Source of the DNA: Chloroflexota bacterium
Lineage (GTDB): Bacteria > Chloroflexota > Dehalococcoidia > SAR202 > UBA6927
DNA: 13,055 bases
Assembly: GCA_002717725.1 (NCBI GenBank)
Contig: PBBT01000013.1
Coordinates: 1 to 13,055, forward strand
Direction: 5' to 3'
Position 1 is the first letter of the stretch; each line of letters starts with the position of its first letter. A program made the position numbers and the translations under genes. Positions 6,807 to 13,055 of the stretch are shown one piece after another. A model generated the notes under the pieces. That model saw only the letters and a list, made by a program, of their open reading frames with translations, made no database searches and was not told the origin of the DNA.

Positions 6807-7607
6807 TTATTTATACATCTCAAATCCATGCTTTCTAAAAATTTTTTCCGTTGATTTAGTCTGCAAAAATGATACAAATTCATTAGCTAATGTTTTGTTA
6901 GATGACGAATTATTTATGGCTAAAATATATTTGATTTCTTTATAACTTTCTTGTGGAATTATGTCAAAAATTTCTATACTAGGAAGAGTAATAGCATCAG
7001 TATGGTACACAATAGCCGCCTGAGCAGCTCCTGTAGAGACAGCTAACATTGCAGACCTAACATCTGGAGTAGTTAACATTTTATCACTTAATGAACTCCA
7101 CAAATCTAAGTTTGTTAATGATTCTTTTGCATATACTCCTGCTGGAGCCAATCTTGGATCTGCAATAGCAACATATTTGATCTTATTATCGGATAACACT
7201 GAAAGTGAAGAAATATTTCGTTTCAAAAAATCAGGCCTTGTAATTAAAACCAAGTGATTTGAAAGTAAATTGACTGTTTCTGTTTTTACAATATCTCTTT
7301 CAAGCAGAAATTCTATCGGGCTTTCACCCGCGGATAAAATTATATCTCCTGGAGATCCTATTACTAGTTGTTGTGCTAGGTACTGTGATCCTGCATAGCT
7401 AATATGCACATTTCGTTCTTGTTCCTTTTCAAAGTCAATAATTATTTCATCCATTACGTCTGCCATACTGGCTGCACTCAAAACTGTAATGGAATTTGCG
7501 TTATTTGAACATGAAAGATTTAAAAAAATTGTAATACTAGTAAGAAAATAAAAAGCTGAAAATAATAATTTTTTTTTGATTGAGTTTATATACAATTTAG
7601 TTTCCAT
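6807..7607 (-). CDS. modA: Molybdate-binding lipoprotein
   Basis: ModA captures molybdate (or tungstate) outside the membrane and delivers it to ModBC. Counting from the ATG at 7605-7607 (266 residues), a basic start and hydrophobic stretch (about 10-31) lead to Cys33 in FLNLSC. This looks like a lipoprotein signal, although the -3 residue is Asn instead of Leu. The mature protein keeps all five oxyanion-contact positions I recall from E. coli ModA (Ser12, Ser39, Ala125, Val152, Tyr170): Ser46 in SAASM, Ser74 in YAGSQ, Ala156 in LAPAGVYA, Val183 in PDVRSAM and Tyr201 in IVYHTDA. A TTG directly before the ATG is an alternative start. No strong Shine-Dalgarno is seen. First gene of modABC, divergent from nusA. 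Confidence 0.92.
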   Translation of the reverse strand: METKLYINSIKKKLLFSAFYFLTSITIFLNLSCSNNANSITVLSAASMADVMDEIIIDFEKEQERNVHISYAGSQYLAQQLVIGSPGDIILSAGESPIEFLLERDIVKTETVNLLSNHLVLITRPDFLKRNISSLSVLSDNKIKYVAIADPRLAPAGVYAKESLTNLDLWSSLSDKMLTTPDVRSAMLAVSTGAAQAAIVYHTDAITLPSIEIFDIIPQESYKEIKYILAINNSSSNKTLANEFVSFLQTKSTEKIFRKHGFEMYK

Positions 7608-7624
7608 CAAATTTCGAAATATTG

Positions 7625-7652
7625 TTGTAAGTATTATAAGGTATGTTATACT
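7625..7652 (+). promoter_or_regulatory. nusA promoter with extended -10
   Basis: TTGTAA (7625-7630, 4/6) is followed after 16 bp by TATACT (7647-7652, 5/6). A TG one base upstream of the -10 (7644-7645) makes the extended form TGTTATACT. The start would be near 7659, giving a 77-nt leader that contains an intrinsic terminator. This is the only convincing plus-strand promoter upstream of nusA. Confidence 0.6.
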
Positions 7653-7653
7653 T
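7629..7653. promoter_or_regulatory. 25-bp imperfect palindrome, possible operator
   Basis: Half-sites AAGTATTATA (7629-7638) and TGTTATACTT (7644-7653) are inverted repeats matching at 8 of 10 positions around a 5-bp centre. The palindrome covers both opposed -10 elements. Part of the symmetry comes from the two -10 hexamers themselves and from the A/T bias, but the outer AAGTAT/ATACTT match extends beyond them. It does not resemble the E. coli ModE site as I recall it. The 7-mer TGTAAGT also occurs twice, 30 bp apart, at 7626 and 7656. Confidence 0.3.
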
Positions 7654-7661
7654 GCTGTAAG
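7633..7661 (-). promoter_or_regulatory. modA promoter (minus strand)
   Basis: The minus strand has a perfect TATAAT (+ strand 7633-7638), preceded after 17 bp by CTTACA (7656-7661, 4/6 to the -35 consensus). Transcription would start near 7626, about 19 nt before the modA ATG. The element occupies almost the same bases as the plus-strand nusA promoter, so the two should compete. Confidence 0.6.
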
Positions 7662-7677
7662 TTAATCGTTAGTGAGT

Positions 7678-7700
7678 AAGTGGGTTGTTCCCACTTTTTT
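7678..7700 (+). terminator. Intrinsic terminator in the nusA leader (probable attenuator)
   Basis: A perfect 7-bp stem, AAGTGGG (7678-7684) with CCCACTT (7690-7696), encloses the loop TTGTT and runs into a T tract ending at 7700. It acts on the plus strand only: on the minus strand no T run follows the stem. It lies downstream of the nusA promoter and 21 nt before the Shine-Dalgarno. No plus-strand gene ends upstream of it, so termination of the nusA leader is its likely role. Confidence 0.72.
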
Positions 7701-7721
7701 ATTGGTAAATAATTTTGTTTT

Positions 7722-7727
7722 AGGAGG
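7722..7727 (+). promoter_or_regulatory. nusA ribosome binding site
   Basis: AGGAGG, a full-length Shine-Dalgarno, lies 8 nt before the nusA ATG. It is the strongest in the window and fixes the start. Confidence 0.88.
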
Positions 7728-7735
7728 CGACTGAA

Positions 7736-9328
7736 ATGAAAAGCGAAATAGATATCGCCCTTAAACAGCTTGTAGCTGAACGCAATCTACCACCTGACAC
7801 TGTAATTTCTGCATTTACTGCTGGTTTAATTTCTGCATATAAGAAAGAAAGTATTACTCCAGAAAGTCAAAATGTTTCCGTCAAATTAGATCCTACTCAG
7901 GGTGATGTCACTATAATCATACGTAAGGAAGTTGTTCATGATGTGTCAGATACTGATTTAGAGATAGCATTTTCTGATGCTCAAACTCTGGATGAATCTG
8001 CTTCTATTGGTGACATGATTGTAACCAAGAGTATGCCATATGAACTTGGCAGAATTGCAGCGCAAACTGCGCGTCAAGTAATGATGCAGCGCCTTAGAGA
8101 GGCTGAGCGTGAGTTTGTATTGGCTGAATATTCAGGTAGAGAAAATGATATTTTCTTAGCTACAATTTTGCGTGTTGAACAAAGAGTTGTAATAGTAGAT
8201 TTAGGAAATAGTACTGAAGCAGTAATGCCAAAACAAGAACAAGTATTTAGTGAACGCTATCGTCAGGGTCAGAAAATGAAAGTGGTTTTAAAATCTGTTG
8301 AAAACTCCGCTAAAGGCCCTGAATTAACTGCTTCACGTAGTGATAGTAACTTAGTAAGAAAATTATTTGAGATGGAAGTTCCTGAAATTTTTAATGGTGC
8401 TGTTGAAATAATGGATATTACTCGCGAGGCAGGATCTCGCAGTAAGGTTGCAGTTCGAGCGAAACAATCTGGCGTTGATCCAGTTGGTTCTTGTGTTGGA
8501 CTTAGAGGTATTAGAATTCAAAACGTAGTTAATGAGTTACATGGAGAGAAAATTGATGTGATTGAATGGGACTCAGATCCATCAGTATTCATCTCCAGAG
8601 CGTTGAGTCCAGCTCAAGCGCAACGGATTATTCTTGACCATCCTGAAAAGATTGCCATTGCTGTAGTTTCTGATCAGCATTTATCTCTAGCAATTGGCAA
8701 AGAGGGGCAAAATGCTCGTTTGGCTGCGAGGCTTACTGGATGGAGAGTTGATATTAAAGGCGTAGAAGAAGTTGATCCAACTTTACAAGATAAGCCTTTA
8801 GAGGATAGTGAAATTATTCCTACTGATTCTGAGCTTGTAGAAGATATTATTCCCCAAATAAATGACTCTGAAGAAATACTAGAACCTATTTCAGAAGAGA
8901 CTCCAGTTGTTGAGGTCTCTGAAATAGTTGATGAATCAATTGTCCTGGAATCAGAAATTGAATCAACTGAGGAAGAAGTTACTGAAGAAGTTGCTCAGGA
9001 AAAAGTAGAAATTAATGAAGAATTCGTTGCTTCGGAAGCTGAAGTCGCCCAACAGGCGATAGAAGAAGAATTTCATGGTTCCCCAACCTCGGATGAGAAT
9101 GATTCTGCAACGTCACTTCATGATATTGAAGACGACGTTTGGTCAGTCAATCGAGCAAAGAAATCAGCAATTCAAGAGCCAGAAGATGGGGCTATTAGAT
9201 TTGCCGAAGATATTGAGGGACTACGTGGTGGAGTCACAGTACGTCGAGGGTCTAGGGGCCGGCGGGAAAATCCAAGAGATGACGCTAAGAAAAGAAGAAA
9301 TACTAAAGCCGGTCGTAAGCGTAGATAA
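7736..9328 (+). CDS. nusA: Transcription termination/antitermination factor NusA with long charged C-terminal tail
   Basis: NusA binds RNA polymerase and nascent RNA and modulates pausing, termination and antitermination. The 530-residue protein has the polymerase-binding N-terminal domain (about 1-130), an S1 domain (about 135-200, with VVIVDLGNSTEAVMPKQEQ), KH1 (about 205-285, REAGSRSKVAV and the GLRG loop at 255-258) and KH2 (about 290-345, LSLAIGKEGQNARLAARLTGW with the GKEG loop at 321-324). The core ends near 345. The remaining 185 residues are unusual: an acidic low-complexity stretch (about 346-495) followed by a basic tail (497-530, 16 Lys/Arg of 34). The tail does not look like the acidic repeats of E. 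coli NusA. The gene opens the rightward cluster, without rimP before it, behind a leader terminator. Confidence 0.96.
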   Translation: MKSEIDIALKQLVAERNLPPDTVISAFTAGLISAYKKESITPESQNVSVKLDPTQGDVTIIIRKEVVHDVSDTDLEIAFSDAQTLDESASIGDMIVTKSMPYELGRIAAQTARQVMMQRLREAEREFVLAEYSGRENDIFLATILRVEQRVVIVDLGNSTEAVMPKQEQVFSERYRQGQKMKVVLKSVENSAKGPELTASRSDSNLVRKLFEMEVPEIFNGAVEIMDITREAGSRSKVAVRAKQSGVDPVGSCVGLRGIRIQNVVNELHGEKIDVIEWDSDPSVFISRALSPAQAQRIILDHPEKIAIAVVSDQHLSLAIGKEGQNARLAARLTGWRVDIKGVEEVDPTLQDKPLEDSEIIPTDSELVEDIIPQINDSEEILEPISEETPVVEVSEIVDESIVLESEIESTEEEVTEEVAQEKVEINEEFVASEAEVAQQAIEEEFHGSPTSDENDSATSLHDIEDDVWSVNRAKKSAIQEPEDGAIRFAEDIEGLRGGVTVRRGSRGRRENPRDDAKKRRNTKAGRKRR

Positions 9329-9504
9329 TTTTCATTTACAGCCATTTGTAATCGTTTTCAAAACTTAGTTGAAAATTTTGAATTGATCCTATGTCTGTTT
9401 CTGGTCCGATAGTTTAAAAACTATTCAAACATTAATGCAAATTTCGACTTTATCGTGTTATCCTAGGAGTGAAAAGGCAATTAAATTTGTAAGGTAATTA
9501 ATAT
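9329..9504. other. nusA-infB intergenic region (176 bp) with two weak inverted repeats
   Basis: No gene is visible. TTTTCAA (9355-9361) and TTGAAAA (9369-9375) form a 7-bp A/T-rich stem with a 7-nt loop followed by TTTT, at most a weak terminator. ATAGTTT (9409-9415) and AAACTAT (9418-9424) form a second inverted repeat with a 2-base centre. ylxR and ylxQ, often found between nusA and infB, are absent. A candidate internal promoter lies near the right end. Confidence 0.5.
9456..9464 (+). promoter_or_regulatory. Candidate internal promoter of infB (extended -10)
   Basis: TGTTATCCT is an extended -10 (TG, one base, TATCCT) almost identical to the TGTTATACT before nusA. The -35 position 17 bp upstream (TGCAAA, 9436-9441) is poor, as extended -10 promoters tolerate. 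The start would be near 9471, about 34 nt before the infB ATG. Confidence 0.35.
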
Positions 9505-11289
9505 ATGCCAGACAATGAAATCAAACAATCTTCTACTGACTTGGTTGGAGGTCTCCAACCATTAGCTATCCCTTCTTCGATTACTTTAGGCGATTTGGCT
9601 GAAGTAATGAATGTTAGCAACGTCGAGTTGATTAAAGAATTTATCCGCAGAGGATATATGCTTACTGTTAATGAAGTCGTTGAACATGAAGTGGCTGCTA
9701 GTGTTACCCCGTCTTTTGGATATCAAGCAATTGAAATCAAAGATGACAAACCCGCTTCCTTAGTAATTAATAATGAAGATTCTTCTCCCGAATTATTAGA
9801 ATCTAGACCACCAGTAGTCACTATCTTAGGACATGTTGATCATGGAAAAACTACCTTATTGGACTCAATAAGGAAAGCGAATGTAGTTGATACAGAAGCT
9901 GGTGGAATTACTCAACATATAGCCGCTTATCAAATACAACACAATAACAATATAATTACTTTTCTAGACACCCCTGGACACGAAGCCTTTACTGCGATGA
10001 GAATGCGAGGAGCACAGGTGACAGACGTTGCCGTATTAGTTGTAGCTGCTGACGATGGGATTATGCCTCAAACAATCGAAGCAATAAACCATGTTAAGGC
10101 AGCGCAAGTCCCAATAATTGTCGCAATTAACAAAATTGATAGAGCTGATGCAAACATTGAGAAAGTCAGGCAACAATTACTGGAACATGAATTGATAGTT
10201 GAAGATTTTGGAGGAGAAGTAGTTTCTGTTCCTGTTTCCGCAATTAATGGAGATGGTGTTCCAGATCTATTGGAAAATATTTTGCTAGTTGCTGAAATTA
10301 GTGAATTGAAAGCCAATCCAAAAGAACTTGCCAAAGGTGTGATTGTAGAATCCCGTATAGATAAAAATCGTGGTGTGATAGCTACCGCGTTAGTTCAAAC
10401 TGGCACATTAAAACCGACTCAAAGCATTATCGTTGGAGAAAACCGCGCAAAGGTAAGAGCAATGTTTGATGATAGAGGAAGTAGAATATCTTATGCAGAA
10501 CCCTCTCAACCAGTTGAAATCTTAGGCCTTTCAGATATACCAAAGGCCGGTGATCTTTTTTATTCAGTCTCTGATGAGAAAACGGCTCGCAAGATTGTTG
10601 AAAAAATCCAACGTGAAAACCAAACAAAAATGTCTTCAAATTTCAGACTACAAGATTTGCACGCAAGGATAGAATCCGGTGAAATAAAAGCCTTAAATAT
10701 AATTATCAAAACCGATGTGCAAGGAAGCATTGATGCGGTTGAAAATGCTCTTTCACAAATTAGTACAGATGAAGAAATGATTAATGTAATACATTCATCT
10801 AGCGGAAGTATTACAGAAAATGATGTAATGCTAGCATTGGCATCGGACGCAATCATCTTAGGCTTTTGCACACGTGTTGAGCCTGGCGCAAGAATTTTGG
10901 CTGACCAAGAGTCAATTCAAATTAATTTGTACTCAATTATTTACCAGTTAGTTGATGACATGAAAACTTCCCTGAATTCTATTCGTGACCCAGAATACCA
11001 AGATATTATTGAAGGAAGAGCAACAATACGTGCCGTATTTGGCCTTGGAAAATCAACGGTCATTGGTGGCTTCTATGTAAATGAAGGAAAAGTGTCACGA
11101 GGAACCACTGTAAAGATAATCAGGGATAATTCTGAGATTTTCGCAGGTATGATTTCTAGTTTGAAACACTTTAACAATGACGTTTCTGACGTTTCGAATG
11201 GATTAGAAGGTGGAATAGTTTTGGACGGATTCAATTCATATCAAGAAGGTGATATTTTGGAATGCCATCGTGCTGAAAGAATCCTATAA
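9505..11289 (+). CDS. infB: Translation initiation factor IF-2 (short form)
   Basis: IF2 is the GTPase that places initiator fMet-tRNA on the 30S subunit and promotes 50S joining. The 594-residue protein is the short form, with little of the long N-terminal region of E. coli IF2. An IF2_N-type helical domain (about 25-60, [21 protein letters not shown]) comes first. The GTPase domain follows: G1 GHVDHGKTT at 109-117, G2 GGITQHI at 133-139, G3 DTPGHE at 155-160, G4 NKID at 209-212 and G5 SA at 245-246. Domain II (about 275-365), domain III (near 380-480) and the fMet-tRNA-binding C-terminal domain (to [10 protein letters not shown]) complete it. The ATG has AAGGT 9 nt upstream. It lies 176 bp after nusA and 18 bp before rbfA. 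Confidence 0.97.
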   Translation: MPDNEIKQSSTDLVGGLQPLAIPSSITLGDLAEVMNVSNVELIKEFIRRGYMLTVNEVVEHEVAASVTPSFGYQAIEIKDDKPASLVINNEDSSPELLESRPPVVTILGHVDHGKTTLLDSIRKANVVDTEAGGITQHIAAYQIQHNNNIITFLDTPGHEAFTAMRMRGAQVTDVAVLVVAADDGIMPQTIEAINHVKAAQVPIIVAINKIDRADANIEKVRQQLLEHELIVEDFGGEVVSVPVSAINGDGVPDLLENILLVAEISELKANPKELAKGVIVESRIDKNRGVIATALVQTGTLKPTQSIIVGENRAKVRAMFDDRGSRISYAEPSQPVEILGLSDIPKAGDLFYSVSDEKTARKIVEKIQRENQTKMSSNFRLQDLHARIESGEIKALNIIIKTDVQGSIDAVENALSQISTDEEMINVIHSSSGSITENDVMLALASDAIILGFCTRVEPGARILADQESIQINLYSIIYQLVDDMKTSLNSIRDPEYQDIIEGRATIRAVFGLGKSTVIGGFYVNEGKVSRGTTVKIIRDNSEIFAGMISSLKHFNNDVSDVSNGLEGGIVLDGFNSYQEGDILECHRAERIL

Positions 11290-11307
11290 ATAAAATTTGA
11301 GTGTTAC

Positions 11308-11679
11308 ATGCAACACAAATTAGTTCGCCTGAATACATTATTAGCAAAAGAAATTTCAGTAGTCATTAACAATAAAATTAATGATCCCAGATTATCAAAT
11401 ACTATTATAAGTGTGAACAAAGTCGAGACTACACCAAACCTTTCACAATCATTTGTATATGTTTCCATTATCTGCGATTCCCAGAACCATGATTTAATAT
11501 TAGAAATTTTGAATGATGCGGCAGGTTTTATACGTACGATACTTTCTAAATCTAAAGTAATCTCATCCTGTCCAACTATTTTGTTCCGTGAAGAGAAAGA
11601 TATGGAAACCAATACGCGTTTATCAAATATTTTTGACTCTATAAAGAAGTCTCAAACCAATATAGGTAATTCAAAATAA
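11308..11679 (+). CDS. rbfA: Ribosome-binding factor A
   Basis: RbfA binds the immature 30S subunit near the 16S rRNA 5' helix and aids late maturation, notably in the cold. The 123-residue length is normal. The single KH-like domain shows the family pattern: an N-terminal helix leading to INDPRLSNTIISVNKVETTPNLSQSFVYVSI (about 24-54), then ILNDAAGFIRTILSKSK (about 66-82) and PTILFREEKDMETNTRLSNIFD (about 89-110). It is divergent but the DPRLS, VYVS and AAGFIR signatures are clear. It starts 18 bp after infB with only a weak Shine-Dalgarno (GAG) and ends one base before truB, so its translation is probably linked to both neighbours. Confidence 0.92.
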   Translation: MQHKLVRLNTLLAKEISVVINNKINDPRLSNTIISVNKVETTPNLSQSFVYVSIICDSQNHDLILEILNDAAGFIRTILSKSKVISSCPTILFREEKDMETNTRLSNIFDSIKKSQTNIGNSK

Positions 11680-11680
11680 T

Positions 11681-12607
11681 ATGATTTCGATTAATGGAAT
11701 TCTTAATTTGGATAAACCCTATGGAATTACTTCAATGGAAGCTCTGAGAAGGTTAAAAAGAGCTAGCGCTCAAAAAAAAATTGGACACACAGGTACTTTA
11801 GACCCTATAGCAACTGGAGTAATCCCAGTGTGCTTTGGCAAAGCTACACGCTTAGTTGAAGACATAATGAATAATGAAAAAGAGTACGTTGCGACAATAC
11901 GTCTGGGATTAACAACAGATACATATGATGCACTTGGTAAAACTGTTAAGGAAATTTCTCCCTCTAAAATTTCTTTTGAAAGAATTCAAGATGCCTTGTC
12001 AAACTTCCAAGGAGAGATCTTGCAGATCCCTCCGATGTTTAGTGCTATAAAAATAAGTGGAAATAGATTATATAATCTTGCTCGCTCAGGAGTTGAAGTG
12101 CCTAGAGAGCCTCGTACAGTAAATGTTTACTATATAGAACTCCTGGATTATTCATGCCCAATACTAAAATTAAAAATTAAATGTGGAAAAGGATTCTATG
12201 TTAGATCTTTGGCAAATGATTTAGGATCTATTCTTGGATGTGGTGGTATGATTCAAGCACTCACCAGAACTAAATCAGGCCCTTTTGAGATAGAAAATGC
12301 TATTACACTAGCTGAAGCCGAAGAAAATTTCGTTAATAAAGAATTTAACAACATGATGAGTCCTTTGGATGTTGCTGTTAATCACCTTCCGATTATTAAT
12401 GTTACACATGAAGAAGCTAATGATTTATCTCAGGGAAAGGAAATATTTTCAACTGAAGATTCGTTTATATTTTCAGACTCAAATTCATTTTCTCGATACA
12501 GAGTCTATGACCCTAAAGGCTTGTTTGTAGGAATTGTACGGGACGAGAAAAATTCTCTTACTTTTAAACCTGAAAAAATCTTTAACCTAAATCTATCTTT
12601 AAATTAG
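11681..12607 (+). CDS. truB: tRNA pseudouridine(55) synthase
   Basis: TruB converts U55 in the T-loop of tRNAs to pseudouridine. The 308-residue length fits the bacterial enzyme. NGILNLDKPYGITSMEALRRLK opens the catalytic domain (5-26). The catalytic motif GHTGTLDPIATGVIPVCFGKATR spans 35-57 with the nucleophile Asp41. KEYVATIRLGLTTDTYD (about 67-83) holds the conserved Tyr69, PPMFSAIKISGNRLYNLAR is the substrate-binding loop, and KGFYVRSLANDLG is the second conserved motif near the C-terminal end of the catalytic domain. The last 90 or so residues form a weakly conserved C-terminal domain. The ATG follows the rbfA stop by one base, consistent with translational coupling. rplU lies 77 bp downstream behind its own promoter. 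Confidence 0.95.
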   Translation: MISINGILNLDKPYGITSMEALRRLKRASAQKKIGHTGTLDPIATGVIPVCFGKATRLVEDIMNNEKEYVATIRLGLTTDTYDALGKTVKEISPSKISFERIQDALSNFQGEILQIPPMFSAIKISGNRLYNLARSGVEVPREPRTVNVYYIELLDYSCPILKLKIKCGKGFYVRSLANDLGSILGCGGMIQALTRTKSGPFEIENAITLAEAEENFVNKEFNNMMSPLDVAVNHLPIINVTHEEANDLSQGKEIFSTEDSFIFSDSNSFSRYRVYDPKGLFVGIVRDEKNSLTFKPEKIFNLNLSLN

Positions 12608-12636
12608 CAAATGCCAAATTTTGGGGTCGTTTATGC

Positions 12637-12665
12637 TTGACGGAATAAACTATTACGAATAAAAT
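12637..12665 (+). promoter_or_regulatory. rplU promoter
   Basis: TTGACG (12637-12642, 5/6) and TAAAAT (12660-12665, 5/6) are separated by exactly 17 bp, the best complete promoter match in the window. The start would be near 12672, placing the GGGAG Shine-Dalgarno (12674-12678) almost at the 5' end of the mRNA. The leader is too short for an L21-type regulatory structure. L21 is therefore probably transcribed separately from the nusA cluster, although no terminator is visible after truB. Confidence 0.65.
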
Positions 12666-12684
12666 TTATCTTTGGGAGTTTTGA

Positions 12685-13055
12685 ATGAGTGATTATGCTG
12701 TAATAAAAACTGGTGGGAAACAGTATCTCGTAAAACCTGGAGATTTTATTCAAGTTGAACGATTGCCTTATAACCAAGGAGAGTCAGTTAAATTATCTGA
12801 TGTACTGTTATTATCTTTAGCCGGTGAAATCAAAGTTGGCACACCTTTTTTGGAAGGAGTATCCGTTGATGCAGAAGTTTCAAAGAATTCCCGTAAAAAG
12901 AAAATAGTTGTTTTTAAATATAAAAACAAAACCAGATACAGGCGAAAGCAAGGTCATAGACAAGAGTATACTGAGCTTAAAATTTCAGAATTGGGTACCA
13001 AACCTGCTGCAAAAGCTAAACCTGCTGCAAAAGCTAAACCTGCTGCAAAAGCTAA
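12685..13055 (+). CDS. rplU: 50S ribosomal protein L21 with Lys/Ala/Pro repeat tail (cut by window edge)
   Basis: L21 binds 23S rRNA in the large subunit. The gene runs off the right edge after 123 codons. Residues 1-103 are a complete L21: MSDYAVIKTGGKQYLVKPGD opens it, DVLLLSLAGEIKVGTPFLEG follows, and the rRNA-binding signature KYKNKTRYRRKQGHRQEYTELKI lies at 78-100. The family normally ends near residue 103. Here the frame continues into PAAKAK repeats encoded by perfect 18-bp tandem copies. The ATG at 12685-12687 has GGGAG 6 nt upstream. rpmA (L27) and obg usually follow and would lie outside the window. Identity is firm; the length of the tail is unknown. Confidence 0.95.
   Translation, partial: MSDYAVIKTGGKQYLVKPGDFIQVERLPYNQGESVKLSDVLLLSLAGEIKVGTPFLEGVSVDAEVSKNSRKKKIVVFKYKNKTRYRRKQGHRQEYTELKISELGTKPAAKAKPAAKAKPAAKA
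13000..13055 (+). repeat. Tandem 18-bp repeat inside rplU
   Basis: The unit AAACCTGCTGCAAAAGCT occurs in three perfect, contiguous, in-frame copies at 13000-13017, 13018-13035 and 13036-13053, and continues to the window edge. Each copy encodes Lys-Pro-Ala-Ala-Lys-Ala. Perfect identity at the DNA level points to recent slippage or unequal exchange. Confidence 0.93.

Noticed and set aside
7629..7653. ModE binding site at the modA promoter
   Set aside because: The palindrome does not match the TATAT-rich ModE operator I recall, and no modE is present in the window; kept only as an unassigned operator candidate.
9075..9368. Second plus-strand frame overlapping the end of nusA
   Set aside because: Out-of-frame reading of the nusA tail with no Shine-Dalgarno; the nusA frame continues cleanly to its stop at 9328.
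9355..9379. Inverted repeat TTTTCAA/TTGAAAA after nusA as a firm terminator
   Set aside because: The stem has only one C-G type pair and otherwise A-T pairs, and the T run is four bases; too weak to call, so reported only as part of the gap.
11304..11612. Minus-strand 102-codon frame opposite rbfA
   Set aside because: Covers almost exactly the rbfA gene on the opposite strand and shows no domain; a shadow frame.
12614..12624. CCAAA-T-TTTGG palindrome after truB as a terminator
   Set aside because: The centre is a single base, so no RNA hairpin can form, and no T tract follows.

Overview
The window is A/T-rich bacterial chromosome (by eye about 35-40% G+C). It is densely packed and made almost entirely of housekeeping genes. 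Two opposed runs of genes diverge from a 125-bp control region at about 7611-7735. I see no mobile elements, tRNA or rRNA genes, CRISPR arrays or signs of recent transfer. My best guess for the host is a low-GC member of the Chloroflexota, close to marine Dehalococcoidia/SAR202. The guess rests on remembered family resemblance: a short-form IF2 with its type of N-terminal domain, the DUF951 zinc-ribbon protein, the DUF151 nuclease, and a NusA with a long charged tail. It is an inference, not something a marker gene here proves.

The leftward (minus-strand) half reads, in transcription order: modA-modB-modC (molybdate ABC importer), pyrF (orotidine 5'-phosphate decarboxylase), a DUF951 protein overlapping pyrF by 10 nt, a DUF151 bifunctional-nuclease gene, then the ATP synthase operon atpZ/I-atpB-atpE-atpF-atpH-atpA. 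atpA runs off the left edge after 127 codons. Candidate promoters lie before modA, pyrF, the DUF151 gene and atpZ/I, so the run is probably several transcription units. The c-subunit residues indicate a proton-driven rather than sodium-driven enzyme. Subunit a carries an unusual His-rich insertion in a predicted extracytoplasmic loop.

The rightward (plus-strand) half is a translation and transcription cluster: nusA, infB, rbfA, truB, then rplU (ribosomal protein L21), which is cut by the right edge. NusA controls elongation and termination, IF2 starts translation, RbfA matures the 30S subunit, TruB makes tRNA pseudouridine 55, and L21 is a 50S protein. rimP and ylxR/ylxQ, often found in this cluster, are absent here. 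nusA has a strong Shine-Dalgarno, an extended -10 promoter and, between promoter and gene, a clear intrinsic-terminator hairpin. That arrangement suggests autoregulation of nusA by attenuation.

The items most worth a second look are the nusA leader terminator, the overlapping opposed modA/nusA promoters with a 25-bp imperfect palindrome, the His-rich loop of AtpB, the acidic-then-basic NusA tail, and the tandem-repeat Lys/Ala/Pro tail on L21. I found no wholly new multi-gene system.
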